Of a DNA stretch of 64,000 bases, positions 41,759 through 54,085 are shown in pieces (the stretch's first letter is position 1; every line of letters begins with the position of its first letter). Made by a program: the position numbers and the translations under genes. Below the pieces are notes generated by a model that was given only the letters and a program-made list of their open reading frames with translations, did not search any database and was not told the DNA's origin. Source of the DNA: Ichthyophis bannanicus (taxonomy: Eukaryota; Chordata; Amphibia; Gymnophiona; Ichthyophiidae). The DNA lies in NCBI GenBank assembly GCA_033557465.1, contig CM066033.1, positions 910,868,808 through 910,932,807 of the forward strand, in the 5' to 3' direction.

Positions 41759-44681
41759 CACAGGTACACTAAAAAAAATTTTTTTTAAACTGCCTCTAAT
41801 GTTTCGATTGATTTTTATGTTTTTTGGTGCGCTGAATCCAAATCTGGTAACCAATTTGCTCCATCACGTACAGAGCTTTTGCTACATTGGGTTAGCAGTT
41901 TTGAGGTGAAACGTTTCAGATTGAGTGCGATCGAGATAAAAGTTTCTTGGATGAATTCTTTATACTAATTGTTTAGTAGTTATTCAAATAAGAATAAAGA
42001 AAATGTACAAGGCCAGCACATAAGAATAGAGTAATGTCAACAAAAACACACTGTGATGGTAGCAAAATTGTCTTGCACTTAAACACCAGGCCAAATACAT
42101 GTGCCCCAAACCTTGAGAATATAAGAGCGGAGGTTAGACACAAGAGCAAAGCAAAGAAATGTGCACAAAATGTTGTACATGTATGTATGTAAGAATAGAA
42201 AACGCAAACCGCACCATTTGCATACATGAAGACAAAACACCCGATGGTGTGAAAATAGAATTCCTAAATAAATGAGCATCCGACACTGTGGTATAACTAG
42301 CAAATTTTGTTATTCAAAGTTTAGTAAAAACACGATATTTGTCAACACAGTTTAGATTGTTAAAGTCATTCTTGGGTCAATCAATCTCCTGGTCGGGCCC
42401 GTTCTCTTCTTCCCCCGAATGGGCTTTCTCTTGGTGAGGGCCTGCTTGGCGTATTTTCATCTGGGGTTTCGCAGCAGCAACCAGCAGAAGAAATCAGCCA
42501 TCATAGTGGTGTTCCATCTTCCTTGGTACCTTCTCTCTGCGTCCATTGATGTCCTGGGTAAAACCTTTCCCCTGTTCTCACTGTACGCCCCCAAGTTTTC
42601 GGGAAAGAGTTCAGTCCATGGGAGTGGCGTCATAGGAAAAGAAATGGACTTTCAGGCTCCTAATGTTCCAAGCCTTGTTCTTTGAAGGCATTGAGCATCC
42701 TGGCAAACAATAGTCCTTATAGTTCTCATCACGCCTGTTCCCCAAGGAATTGAGAACACATACCTTCCTTGAAAGGAATCCCAGGCTTCTTTTTCCCTTC
42801 TCAGACATCGTTTCAGCGAATGCTCCATCTGAAAAAGGAGTTCCTTTATATCAGGGCCACAAACACTCCTTCCTAGCTTTGCTGCTTTGCTTTACCTTAT
42901 TGGTTCCTTTCTGGTTCGAAACGTCGGGGGAACTTTGAGCAATGTACCGAAGAGCACTCACCATCTTTTGGAAGGGACTTGATGATTGCTTAATGGAGAC
43001 CAACTTAATGTGGAGAGGTGGTAATAGAATTTTATCACGAGGTACCCAAGCTCTCATTGAAGACATTTTTCCTCAACCGGTCCTCAAATACTCCCGAATT
43101 GGGCAGTCTTTTTTCACCCCAGTGGTAGGTCGCGGCCCGGCTATCCCACAGCAAAGGAGCAGGGATATTTGTGAAAACCGGGATTGCTGCCCTAATAGCA
43201 TGTATGAATTTTAAAGTCCTCCACAAATCATCCCACTTATGCTCATCCATAACGAATCTCTGAGAATCATGGCCAAATTCTTGTATTTTTCTTGGAGAAT
43301 AACCAGAGTGAGCAATAGGACTGAAGCGAATGTGTTGCCATTATGAAGAAGAACACCTTTTATGATGTCTTTTGAGGAATCAATGAACAGCCGCACATTT
43401 CAGCAGGATCCTGATACTTGAGTTTTAACTTTTCCATCACTCCCGTATAAGCGTTGCAAAATACCAATCTCCCTCTTTGCTGAAATACTTCAAAAATTGT
43501 GTCTCGCGGTTGCGGTACAATAAAAAGTTGTTCCTGCGTGACAATAGATTTTTTCTGTTAAGCGAGAACTAGGAGTGGGCAGCATCTTTTGGGAGTCCTA
43601 AATCCCGGACTCAATCATTCAATTCAGCTGAGAGAAAAGTTCAGGTTTCGGATCTGGTTCAGTTCAAACTCGGAAGTACTGGACGCAATCGGAAAAGCCA
43701 TCTTGATGAGTCTCATGATCAGAAACCGTCCACACAAATATGATCCAAGATTTGGTGGTTCAGGCACAGGTACTTCGTTGCTATGAGGCATAGGCCTAAT
43801 TGCTGAGGGAACGGTTGGGGTTAACTTGATTACGTTCTTATTTTTTAAGTTGTCATCCCTCACAATGCAAGAGCAAAAAATAGCAGTCACTGCTGTGGTT
43901 TCTTTGTTCACGCCACATCATAGGTATTTCCGAAACAAAATGCTGTTTTTTACTTTCGTCCATAAGCGTAGATCTTCCTCACATGTCTTGCACACTTTGT
44001 GGTGAGGATCCCACGCGTTGTCTTGATCACCTAACTTCAAAACCGAAATAGGCGAAAGTACTTTTTAATAAATGCAGAAAATGTTCCTCTGCTGCTTTTT
44101 CACGGATATTCCCCACATAAAACAAAAACTGTCCGGAGAGTTGAACGCAACTCTGGCTCTGTGAGCCATCACAATACACAGGCACTGCAAACTACAACTG
44201 TAGTGAACCACTTCGGATAAAAAAGCTGGATACGACTGAGCAAACAAAAGGTAATAATGAACGTGCAAAGAAACTGAAATTTGACAGGAACGTTCATGTC
44301 GCAACCACCGTGGTTGAGCGAGGCGAACGAGGCGAGGCGAACAGGAAGAATGCTCCATCGCGAGTACTGGATTTAGCACCCCGCGACTCCCAATTGTCCT
44401 GTCAATGTATCAAATGAATACAAAACACTCTAAAATATGCATGAGGGAGTGTGTTTCTAGTTAGTTAACCCTTACAACCTATATTTTGGGCCAAGAAAAT
44501 AACCTGCAGTCTGGCTAAAAAGAAATTATGTTGAAACATTCCTATATGGGTTAAGAAATCTAATTTTGCAAGAAAACGTGACGTGATGGAACATTTTGGC
44601 TATTTTTCCTGGATTCAGCACCCCAAAATCTATAGGAATCAGTTGCAAAACTGGAGGCAGTTTTTTGGTAGTGTACCTGTG
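41759..44681 (-). mobile_element. CACAGG-ended DNA transposon, copy B
   Basis: The 2,923-bp element starts cacaggtacact and ends agtgtacctgtg, flanked by TAA at 41756-41758 and 44682-44684. The uninterrupted CR1 copies at 54740-54760 and 55100-55120 read ttagtaatggttta, which shows directly that TAA is duplicated. The minus strand carries the same transposase as copy A but in many short frames (44379-42611), so it is an older, dead copy. It keeps the two bases that copy A lost at the N-terminal frameshift. Confidence 0.9.
42611..44200 (-). pseudogene. Transposase relic of copy B
   Basis: Short frames match the copy A protein in order: NSPDSFCFMWG (N-terminal Cys cluster), PSAIRPMPHSNEVPVPEPP, RLFIDSSKDIIKGVLLHNG (first Asp retained), DKILLPPLHIKL, and LGNRRDENYKD. 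At least five frame changes separate them. It is not functional. Confidence 0.85.
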
Positions 44682-44987
44682 TAATGGTTTATGGACCTTT
44701 CCTCCAGGAACTTGTCCAAACCTTTTTTAAACCCAGCTACATTAACAGCCTTTACTACATGCACCGGTAACAAATTCCAGAGTTTGATTACACGCTGCGT
44801 GAAAAAATATTTTCTTTTATTATTCTTAAATAGGTTACCCTGTAGCTTCATTGTATGTCCCCTAATCTTTCTATATTCTGATAACGTAAACAATCGATCT
44901 ACCTTTACCCATTCCACTCCGTTCATTAATTTATAGACTTCTATCATATCTCCCTCAGCCGTCTCTTTTCCAGGTTAAAGAGCCCTA

Positions 44988-45535
44988 ATTTACCTGTACT
45001 CTTTGTTGTTTCCCACTCAAACAATTTCTAACCCAAGCAGTAACTTTAGGGTCCATCCCTACGGTGCTCAGTTTGTTTATAAGTCACCTGTGAGGAAGGC
45101 TTTACTGAAATCTAAATACACCACATCTACGGCTCTCCCTCGGTCCAACTCCCTGGTCACCCAGTCAAAGAAATCAATCAGATTTGTCTGACAAGACCTG
45201 CCTCTGGTGAATCTATGCTTCCTCTGATCCTGTAATCCGCTGGACTCCAGAAACCTCACTATTTTCTCTTTCAGAAGCATTTCCAATAATTTACTCAGCA
45301 CTGAAGTTAAACTTACTGGCCTGTAGTTTTCAACCACATCCTTACTTCCGCTTTTGTGTAAAGGCACCACATGAGCCTCTCTCCAGTCCTTTGGCACCAC
45401 TCCCGACTCCAACGAGGCATTGAAAAGGTCAGTCAGTGGAGCATGTTTAAACTTGCCAGCAGACACATCCATAGTTAGACCTACAACCTCCAAGAACAGG
45501 CATTTCAAAAGTGCTCATTTCCACCAGCAAGGATA
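44988..45535 (-). mobile_element. CR1 LINE no. 1, RT N-terminal segment
   Basis: The frame 45508-45077 gives the RT fingers and palm entry: SGVVPKDWREAHVVPLHKSG, VENYRPVSLTSVLSKLLE, HRFTRGRSCQTNLIDFFDWV and VYLDFSKAF. It stops close to the ATTTAC junction, beyond which the same ORF resumes at 41584 with the PQGSVLGP motif. Confidence 0.85.
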
Positions 45536-45579
45536 ACAGAGGAATGCCCTCTCAATCTCCAATAATTTACCTCCCCTAT

Positions 45580-45870
45580 AAAAAAAAAAAAAAAAAAAAA
45601 AAAAATTTTGTAAATTTGTATAAAGTTGATGCATTTGTATAAATTTCTGATACATCCACCTAATCAAGATGGATGACATCACTGTTAGAATTCTTAATTA
45701 TACTGTTAAATGTAAAAAGTTAACCTCTGTTCCATGTAAAACGTCTAGGACATGTACTTTCATGTACCTTAACAACTTTTCTGTTCAATGTAAACCGCAC
45801 TTGATACCTGGGAAAGAGCGGTATATAAATGTGTTCTAAATAAAATAAATAAATAAATAAGATAGATAGC
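45580..45870 (+). mobile_element. L2-like LINE 3-prime end
   Basis: After an A25 run (45580-45605) comes plus-strand 3-prime UTR sequence ending caatgtaaaccgcac, a gagcggtatataa stem half, and an aaataaataaataaataa tail at 45838-45860. It is the same 3-prime type as the full LINE at 34434-38760. Confidence 0.75.
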
Positions 45871-46329
45871 AGGCAAATATTGAGGACTATTTGCTTACTA
45901 CTGTGCCACTGCACATTTCCATTTCTAAAATGGCAAGCTCATATGTTGATGTAGTGACATATCTACATGAAGGTCCTGAAATACTGCCACTGACACTTCT
46001 ATGCCGCTCAGTCCCTCCATGTTGATCTTTCACACATGCACATTTCTAAAATCTATCGTCTTCCTGCACACATCCAGACCTATATTCTGCATGTCTGTTT
46101 TCTCAGACATTGACGGAGACATTTACCTTTCAGGGCAGAACAGGCCGATTTTAGAATGCATTCACATGCATCCACCTTCTCTGCTGCCCACCTTCTCTGG
46201 AATTTCGGACGTCTTGATTTGTCCCTTCCAGAGGGCACCTAAACGTTCTTTTTGAAATGTACCTTCACATGAATATTTTGCTTTGGTCCATACTGAAGAT
46301 GTAGGAAGTGATGCCCATGCCAGATGTTG
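45871..46329. other. No gene recognised
   Basis: Unassigned. A block aaaatggcaagctcatat here is shared with about 2060-2078, suggesting an uncharacterised dispersed repeat. Confidence 0.4.
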
Positions 46330-47399
46330 ACATTTTACTTATATAATATCCTTTCCTTGAGACCTGCTAGATCAGGCCAGACAAGTGGGTTGTGTTCCCC
46401 TACCAGCAGATTGGTGGAGACAAAGAACCAATGAAAAGTCCAGGCTTCAATGACATCACTCCTATGCCTCTATTCGCCTCAGCTACCAGAGATCTCTTCA
46501 GTATCCGTCCCAAAGCATATGGGAGAACATGGCAAGCCTCACACCTCAATCATGGGCAATAATGAGTAATCAACAGTAGAGAACAGGAAAGCATAAACAG
46601 AAGGCTGTCCATAGAAGATGGACCTGTAGAGCCAAGGGTAGCACCGCAGAAGAACAGAGCAAAACCAGTTCCAATGGGGTGTGCCCTGGACTGGATTGGC
46701 AGGACTCAAGGAAAGATTATCTAGTAAGTAAAATGTCACCTTCCATATCAACCTGCTAGACCAGTCCAGACAAGTGAGATGTACCAAAGCTATGCCTCCA
46801 CCGAGCAGGAAGAAGACAGCAGCTCACAAAACCTTAGAGCCAAAGGCCGTGTCCATTCAAGTGTGGACATCCAAGCAGAAATACTTGATGAAAGTGGAAG
46901 GTGTTGCCCACGTTGCCACCTTAGAAAGGTCTGCAGGGGCTACCAAGCTCCACTCCATCCATGAGGACACTAGCATTCTGGTAGAATGGGGGCACATACC
47001 TTCTGGAACTGGACGGTTCCACAACAGATCTGCCAAGGCAATGGCCTCCTTAATCCAGCGCCCCAACGCAGACTTAGCCACCACGCCACCTTGTGTGGGC
47101 CAGCAAACAGCACAAAAGGATATTTGGACTTATGAAAAGAATTCATAACCGCCAGGAGCTGGAGAGACATCCTCCGGACATCCATAATGCGAAGATCCTT
47201 ACCAATCCCCCGATACTGCTCCTTAGAGAAGGAGAGAAGGCAAATCACCTGGTTCACATGAAAGGGAGAAATCACTTCAAGGAAGATGTAAGGCACAGGC
47301 CAAATGGAATGGCCTCCTCAGAAAAAGATAATGACCCTGGTAAGACAGACCCTGCAGCTCAGAATCCTCCTTGTGGAATAAATTGCAACCAAGATCAGC

Positions 47400-47791
47400 C
47401 GCACAAAAAAGCTGACGGCTCATTACAAACACTTAGCTTTAACCCCTGATAATACCAAGCTGCTTTAATTACATTTTAATGCTCACTTTCAACTGTTAAT
47501 GCCAGCCTCATACAAATAAACTCTTAATGCCGCCAACCTAATTCTGTGCTAATGTAAATATGCTCCAGTACTGTAAATGTTCCTAGTTTTAATTCCTGTA
47601 ATGTAAATATGTTCCTAGTTATAGCAACTTGTTGCAAATTTGTCATATGTAACCTGTTCGATGTAATCTAGTTATTATGTTATATGTAAACCATGTAAAC
47701 TAGTTATTATGTTATATGTAAACCATGCTCAAATGTCATTTGTAAAACACGTTCATGTGTTTCATTTAAACCGCACTGATCTGTAATAGCG

Positions 47792-47834
<43 letters not shown>

Positions 47835-47838
47835 GATG
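47400..47838 (+). mobile_element. L2-like LINE 3-prime end inserted in DIRS-B
   Basis: The sequence is absent from the other DIRS-B copy (about 22430-22470). It ends aaaccgcactgat...agcgctatata, a (TA)n run at 47792-47824 and taaataaataaag. A short internal duplication (gtaaactagttattatg) is seen at about 47640-47720. Confidence 0.7.
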
Positions 47839-48549
47839 ACCGCTTTGAGGGTCAAATCCTTCAAATTCAAGTGCTTCAATGGCTCAAGGGGCTCCAACAC
47901 AGGGCCCTGAGCACCAGACACAGATCCCAAGAAGGGACCACAGACCGGAGGAGAGGACAGAGACCCCAAACCTCCTGAAGGTGGTGTGAAACATCCAGGG
48001 GTAAGGCTACAGACTTACCAGCCAAAGCTGCCACCTGAACCTTCAAGAAGCTAAGAGAAAAGGGCCCTCTCCAGACTGTCCTGCAGAAAAAAAGCCAACA
48101 GAGGTGGCACTTTGGCTGCGTCAGGAGCCAGCTGCCATGTGCCACACTAGCACTCAAGGCACCAGACCAGCACTTATGCCAGGTTGGTTGACCTCCTTCC
48201 GGGCTCTGTGCAGAGTAGCCCATACTCACTAACCGCTTCCTTACAGGAGCCAAGCCATAAGCAGGAAGGGGGTCGAGTCCTCCAGGACAAGAAGCCTCTG
48301 ACACAATAGGACCCAAGACAGAGGAAAATGAAGAGGTGGTGCTTGAAGGAGCCACTCAGATCTCCGAATCACGCTCTCCTCAACCAACCTGGTGCTGCCA
48401 GAATAACCCTTTTTAGGTGGCGCCCCATACACCGAATCACATGCCCTATCAGGGGCCATGCACAAAACATACAGCAGGTACTGACTTGGTCAAAGTTGAG
48501 CCAGGGTACAGATGCTATCGAACCCCATCTCCATACGGCGAGTGAAGTG

Positions 48550-49635
48550 TGTCACAAGGTAGACCTAGGGCAACCCGAGAAAATGCAGATCAGTATGAAT
48601 GATCACAGAAAAAGTGACAAGGTAAACAAAGGAATGTTTGATGGTTGCTATAGACAACCTAGGCACACGTGCATAAGCCCCATAAAGACACACCCAGGTA
48701 GTAAAGAAAGGGAATTCGCTTTGCCTGATAGAGTTCAGCTGAGTGGAGGTGGAGTCAGGAGACACGAGGATAAAATAGACTCCCAAACAATTAGAAGGGA
48801 AGAGGAGTTGAGGCAGCAAAGGTCACAAGCAGAGAGATTGCAGCGAACACCATTGAAGCCGTGGAAAGCATGGAATTGGTGTGAAAGCGAGGAAGATAGT
48901 GAGAATGAGTCATTGAAGCAACAAGGGAGCCAGCGTGAAGGTTGGAGAGAATCCAGAGACCTGTGTGAAACAGTGAGAAGTCAGCAGCCTGATAGCGTGT
49001 ATGTGCATGGAAGACAAGAGAAGCGTGGGAAGACTGCAATAGCAGGTACCGGGGCAAGGAGTGAATGTAAGGGCTATTTGCTATCTGAGAGGGAGAAACC
49101 CTGGAAGCATAGAAATAGCCACATAAAGACAAGCTATCTAGAGGCTGAGAATAACTTTTCTCCTGGTCATAGAAATCCTAGGAGAAGAGGGATTTACTTA
49201 CCAGGAAAAGCTGAAGATTTTTCCTATCATTGTGAGCTCCCAGCTTCTAGAAAAACGCCGTCAAAAGCTTTGCAATCTAGCTCAGCTGAGTCCCGAAGGC
49301 TAGAGCTGAACAGGCAGAGAGCCTACCGTAATCATCCTACTAGCACAGCAAATAGAGAGTTGAGCTATCTACTAAGATACCAGCAGGGGCAGAGCTCTGA
49401 AAAGCTCAACTCAAAGTTATATGGTATCTCCCAGAGAGGCACTAGCTCAGAGGAAGAAAGAAACTTCCTGGGTGCCGAGCCAAGCCAGCCATACTCTCAT
49501 TCTACTTCTGATATTAAGAATGAAAATGCTGACGAGCCTGTATTGATGGAGTGTGAAAATTCAGAGGTACCAGAAATTCCTGAATTAATGGATTGTTCTC
49601 TAACTGTAACTGAGCCAGAGTTCTCACTAAGATAA
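48550..49635 (+). CDS. LTR-encoded ORF, unknown product, copy 3
   Basis: The frame is open from the first LTR base (TGT CAC AAG, reading C-H-K) for 362 codons to the stop at 49635. The open frame also continues upstream into DIRS-B by chance, and that part should not be counted. The first ATG is codon 12. The protein is very polar, rich in Ser, Arg, Glu and Gln, with REEELRQQRSQAERLQR, an acidic patch ESEEDSENES, and an acidic C-terminus DEPVLMECENSEVPEIPE followed by LMDCSL. Copies 1 and 2 end with D-x-(D)-P-M-L-I-D-E... then MDCSL, so the C-terminus is the conserved part. I do not recognise a domain. Retention of 362 codons in a copy this diverged suggests past selection. Confidence 0.65.
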   Translation, partial: CHKVDLGQPEKMQISMNDHRKSDKVNKGMFDGCYRQPRHTCISPIKTHPGSKEREFALPDRVQLSGGGVRRHEDKIDSQTIRREEELRQQRSQAERLQRTPLKPWKAWNWCESEEDSENESLKQQGSQREGWRESRDLCETVRSQQPDSVYVHGRQEKRGKTAIAGTGARSECKGYLLSEREKPWKHRNSHIKTSYLEAENNFSPGHRNPRRRGIYLPGKAEDFSYHCELPASRKTPSKALQSSSAESRRLELNRQRAYRNHPTSTANRELSYLLRYQQGQSSEKLNSKLYGISQRGTSSEEERNFLGAEPSQPYSHSTSDIKNENADEPVLMECENSEVPEIPELMDCSLTVTEPEFSLR

Positions 49636-49899
49636 ACACTTATTTTGTGACCTTAGCTCCCATGTTAGAAGCTGCATGCTGCATCTCACTCACTCTCTAA
49701 CCAAACAGACGTGAGCTGTACTACCAGCCACGAGAGAAAGGATCTGTATTGAAACAGTTAGGCTGTTTTGTTCTTTTCTTTTGTTTAAAGTTTGGAAGCT
49801 GAAGGAAGCTATTTCTGTTGTTCAGTTAACTTTTGTTGTATGCCAAAGTAGGCTCTTAATTTCTGTTACCAGAAGATAAAGAAACCTCATGGGACGGGG

Positions 49900-49905
49900 A
49901 ATAAA
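49900..49905 (+). promoter_or_regulatory. Poly(A) signal of solo LTR copy 3
   Basis: AATAAA 116 bp before the LTR end, comparable to copies 1 and 2. Confidence 0.55.
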
Positions 49906-50678
49906 GCCCTAAACTTGGAAAGAAGTTTTGTTTGTGATTTGTATCAGTGAAGGCACAACTACCACCCTCACACAGCCAAGCAATACCAGTTCCTACCGCT
50001 TGGGCTGGCAGAGTGGTGACAAGTGGCACACTTTGGCACTGGAGTGGGTCATCATCAGATCCCTCTCGGGGGTGACCCCAACAGCACAGAAACAACTGAA
50101 ACACTTCCTGACTCAACTCCCACTCTCTTGGAACCAGAGTGTGCTGGCTGAGAAAATCTGTTTCCACAGAATTCACCCCAGGATGAGCAGAGCCAACTAC
50201 TAAGAGATTCTGTGCCACCCAGGCAAAACAGGAGAGCCATCTCCAAGGCTAACCCAGTACTCCTCATGCCACTTGCCAATTGACATTAGCCACCACTGTA
50301 GCATTGTCCAATAACACTTGAACCGCTCAGCCCTCGACTGGGGGCTGGAAACACAGAAAAGCCAACCTGATGGCCCTCAACTCAAAGCAGCTGTTGGACT
50401 ACACCGCCTTCCTGTGGTTCCAACAGCTCTGGGCCATTCGGCCTTGGCAATGGGCTTCCTAGCCTGATAGACTGGCATTCATTATCAGAAGGATACATGA
50501 GCAAACACCCAGCGGTATGCCCTTTCTCAGAAGACTGGGTTGCTGCCACCATCACAGGCTGTCCAGCACCATCATTGAGAGTGGGAGCCAGAGCTTGAAC
50601 CGCTGAGAACTTGGGTGCTGCCGAGTCAGTAAGGACTGTTGGAGTGGCCACATATGAGCATGCACCCACAGCACCCTC

Positions 50679-51124
50679 TCAATTGTCATCACCATCAATC
50701 CGAGGAGCTGAAGAGAAACAGACTCTGGGAGCCTGCTGCAAACAAAACAGCGCTAGGCAATCAAACAACCTTTGACTTTCTCCTCTGGCAGGAAGACACT
50801 GTCTACAAGAGAAATGAAACTTGCTCCCAGGAACTCCAGGGACTGGGAATGCAACAACTGGCTCTTCTCCCAGTTGCTCACTCAGCAGAGGCTCAACAGA
50901 AAATACATCACTCGGGGAGCTACCCAAGACGCCTCTGAAAGAGAATGGGCTTGGATGAGCCAGTAATGCAGATATGTGTGCACACAAATCCCTTGCTGCC
51001 ATAGCGCTGTAGCCACCACCACCATGACCTTGGAGAATGTCCTTAGGGCAGTGGAGAGTCCAAATGGGTGGACAGCAAACTGAAGGGGAGAGCCAAGCAT
51101 GTCAAAACACAGATACTTTGCCAA
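50679..51124 (-). pseudogene. DIRS-B reverse transcriptase relic, copy 2
   Basis: It keeps VHPFGLSTALRTFSKVMVVV and GICVHTYLHYWLIQAHS, the YxDD box region with both Asp residues lost. It corresponds to 23277-23850. Confidence 0.7.
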
Positions 51125-52915
51125 TCCCCCAGATTGGGATATGAAAAATACGCCTTGGCCAAATCCAGAGATGCCAGGAATTCCCCTTAGTGCACTGCTT
51201 GAATCATGGATCGCAAAGTTTCCATTCAGAAGCGCATGACGTGCATGTGCTCGTTGACACCCTTGAGGTCCAGAATGGGCCAGAATGCTCCTTCAATATC
51301 AGCACCACAAAACAGAATATCTACCCTTGCCCCTTTGTGGGAACAGGCACCTCTGCCTTCAGGAGAGGCAATTTGTCCAAGGTAATCCACAAAGCGGCCC
51401 TGCTGTTCGCAGACCCACAAGGAGAGAAGACAAAAGCGCCTGGGATTGACTCTCTGCATTCCAGGACATAGCTGTAAATGGGGACTAGCACCCAGCAATC
51501 CTTGATGATCCAGGCCCATTCCTCAGTGAAGAGACAAAGCCTGCCCCCAACTGGAGAAACTAGAGAATGGGGCCCCAAAACCTCATTGTGCAGCCTGAGA
51601 GGGTCCTCCACCGGATGAGACCAGGTCCCTGGGTCCAAGCGCGCCACAAAGGGACTGAGAACAAGCCTGAAGTCCATAAGCAGAGGGAAAGAAAGGCTTT
51701 CCAGGCCGGTAGTGAAGGGAGTCCAAGACACCTGGGAGTCCAACCAATGTGCCAATAAAGAGCAGACAGAGGCTGACGGAAAAGAGGCTCCTGTCCACTT
51801 CACAGGCCCCTTGGACCTGTTTTCCAGAAGTCAAAAAGATTTCACCTCACCCAGGTACTTCACCAGCTTCTCCAAATCGGACCAAACAGAAATGTCCCTC
51901 TAAGGCCACATAGGCAATCGGGCTTTGGAAGATGAGTCTGCTGCTCCATGTCAGAGCCAAGCCAATGCCATTTCACCGTCGACAGCGCACAATCCCTGGC
52001 TGCTAGATGTACCAAGCTGCATATGGCATCAGAAAGGAAGGCCGTAGCGGACTCCCAAAGAGGGGTAGAATCATCCAGTGGAAAAGACTGAATCCACTGG
52101 AGCAAGGCTCGAGACGTCAGACCTGTACATTCCGCCAACTGAAGAATAGCAGCTGCCGCAGAGAACTGGTTCTTCAACATGAATCCACCTTTCAGTCCCA
52201 AGCATCCTTTAAGGGCAATCCGCCTTCCACAGGAATGGTAATCTGACTGATAATCACCGTGACCTGTGGATCTACCTTGAAAATAGCAAACCACGCAATA
52301 CACTCCTTCTCCGGGAGAGAGTGCATCTTCTTATACAACCTTAGCCCCTAGGTAGGGGGAAATCCCAATCTGACCTGAACAGGCCCTTAAACACCTCCAG
52401 GAATGGGAAAACAGTAGTGTATTTCCGCACCCCTTGCAGGAGTGGATGCATCTTCGGTTCCTACTCTGTGCCTGGAGCATCCACCAAGCCCAAAGTGGAT
52501 AAGACCCTGAGAATCAACGCCTCCAGTTCCTCCTCCCAGAATAGATGGATCACATCAGTCTCTTCACTCTGAAGGTGAGAGTACTTCTTCGTCCACATCA
52601 GAGTCCAGTACTGAGACATCCAAGTCGCCTTCCAAATCTTGAACAGATCCCAGCTGATCCCCATCTCCAGGAGGCACCCCTTGCCGGGGACACTTAGTCA
52701 AAGGCAGACATACAGGGCTTCCACTCTCAGCCTGCCCCTCATGAGACTGCATCTGGGAAACCCAGATGCCACAGGGTCTGAATTTCCATGCCAGAAGGAG
52801 CAGGCCTGCTGTAAAAAGGAAAATAATTCCAGAGGATAATATGGAGTCTCGAAGCTCTCCTCTTGGAAATGACCCCTTAACTCCAGGGGGCATAGCCGCC
52901 ATAGACCACCTAGAG

Positions 52916-53110
52916 CAGGGGTCTCAAACTCCAGTCCTGGAGGGCCGCAAACTAGTCAGGGTTTCAGGGTGTCCCTAATGAATATGCATGAGATATATTT
53001 GTATACAATGGGGGCAAGTGCATGAAAATATCTCTCATGCATATTCATTAGGGATACCCTGAAAACCTGACTGGTTTGCAGCCCTCCGGGACTGGAGTTT
53101 GAGACCCCTG
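52916..53110. mobile_element. hAT-type MITE, 195 bp
   Basis: The ends caggggtctcaaactccagt and actggagtttgagacccctg are inverted, with a perfect 8-bp duplication ACCTAGAG (52908-52915 and 53111-53118). The interior is largely palindromic (atgaatatgcatgaga / tctcatgcatattcat). Confidence 0.95.
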
Positions 53111-53453
53111 ACCTAGAGGATGAGGAGCAGCTCCATAGCATGGTCACTGGATTCTCCAGCCAGCTGCATATCCTTACCCATAGTGCCATCAATCATCTCC
53201 TGTCCTGAGGCAGGCAGGTTGGACCAACTGCATCCCCCGGTTGAGAGAGGAGGAGAACCTCCAGGGACAACTCAGAAGCTTCCATGCAAGAAGAGCAGAG
53301 TCCAGAATCCAGAGATGATGCACCTTGCTTACTAAAGGCCAAACAATGTATCCTGGAAGAAGACAAAGAGTTAAGGCAAGTATCACAACAACATGCACCT
53401 TAACTGCGCTTTTATTGCAATGCACGTTACAAGTGTTAGGGTAGAAACGTGCA

Positions 53454-53625
53454 TTTATTTATTTAGCTATATTTATATCCCGCTTTTCACCAGGTCAAAG
53501 CGGTCAATTGGGGGACAAGGGGATACGAGACACATATGCTAATACTTACAGGGAACATGGGCAATGGAGGGTTAAGTGGCTTGCCCAAGACCACAAGGAG
53601 TGCCTATAGGACTAGAAATCCCAGG
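53454..53625 (-). mobile_element. CORE-type SINE, head truncated
   Basis: Minus-strand body cttgggcaagccacttaac and an L2-like tail with aaataaataaat. The tRNA-like head is missing. Confidence 0.7.
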
Positions 53626-54085
53626 TTGATATAATGTATCTGGATTTTCAGAAAGCCTTTGTCAGAGTCCCTCATGAAAGACTCAAGGAAATTAAAAAGT
53701 CATGGGATAGGAGGCAATGTCTTATCGTGGATTGGGAACTGGTTAAAAGAAAGAAAATAGAGAGCAGGGCTAAATGGCCAATTTTCACAATGCAGAAAAG
53801 TAAATAGTGGAGTAGCTCAGGGATCTGTACTGGGTTAATTGCTTTATAACATATTGATAAATTATCTGGAAATAGGAACAACACTCAGGTGATCAAATTT
53901 GCAGACAACACAAAATTATTCAAAGTTACTAAATCATAAGAGGATTGTGAAAAATTGCAAGAGAACCTGGAGAAATTGGGAGACTGAGAATCCAAGCAGA
54001 TGAAATTTAATGTGGACAAGTGCAAAGTTAGGCACATGGAGCACAATTCCATTACATGCATGTCTAGGCTGTGGGCATGTATAAA
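53626..54085 (+). mobile_element. CR1 LINE RT fragment
   Basis: Plus-strand codons in several frames: MYLDFQKAF, VPHERLKE, FADNTKLF-like near 53900 (catalytic box degraded), and MKFNVDKCKVRHMEHN near 54000. Dense stops. Confidence 0.75.

Larger units (their letters stand above)
41585..44987 (-). mobile_element. CR1 LINE no. 2 nested in CR1 no. 1
   Basis: This is the 3-prime part of a CR1 copy (41585-41758 and 44682-44987 after removing transposon B). It encodes the RT C-terminal tail [36 protein letters not shown] and FKKGLDKFLEE. It is 5-prime truncated and flanked by the ATTTAC duplication in CR1 no. 1. Very similar truncated copies lie at 54579-54921 and 54922-55665. Confidence 0.85.
48550..50021 (+). 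mobile_element. Solo LTR, ORF-bearing family, diverged copy 3
   Basis: This 1,472-bp unit starts tgtcacaagg and ends gtgaca, with the 4-bp duplication AGTG (48546-48549 and 50022-50025). The uninterrupted DIRS-B copy at about 23160-23190 supplies the empty site. AATAAA at 49900-49905 lies 116 bp before the end. Nucleotide similarity to the LTRs at 6849-10070 is low outside the ends, but the architecture, ORF phase and C-terminal protein motif are shared. Confidence 0.75.
46330..53453 (-). mobile_element. DIRS-B retrotransposon, second copy, 5-prime truncated
   Basis: It follows the copy at 20205-26665 along most of its length, starting with the same left terminal block (gacctgctagatcaggccag, ccagcagattggtggag). 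It includes recombinase (46857-47300), RT (50679-51124) and gag-side relics. It stops at 53453 against a SINE and so lacks the right terminus. Insertions relative to the other copy are an L2 3-prime end (about 47400-47838), a solo LTR (48550-50021) and a hAT MITE (52916-53110). No long frame of its own remains. Confidence 0.75.

Noticed and set aside
48328..48549. N-terminal extension of the 435-codon ORF at 48328-49635
   Set aside because: The first 74 codons lie in DIRS-B sequence outside the LTR, upstream of the AGTG duplication, so the in-frame join is accidental.
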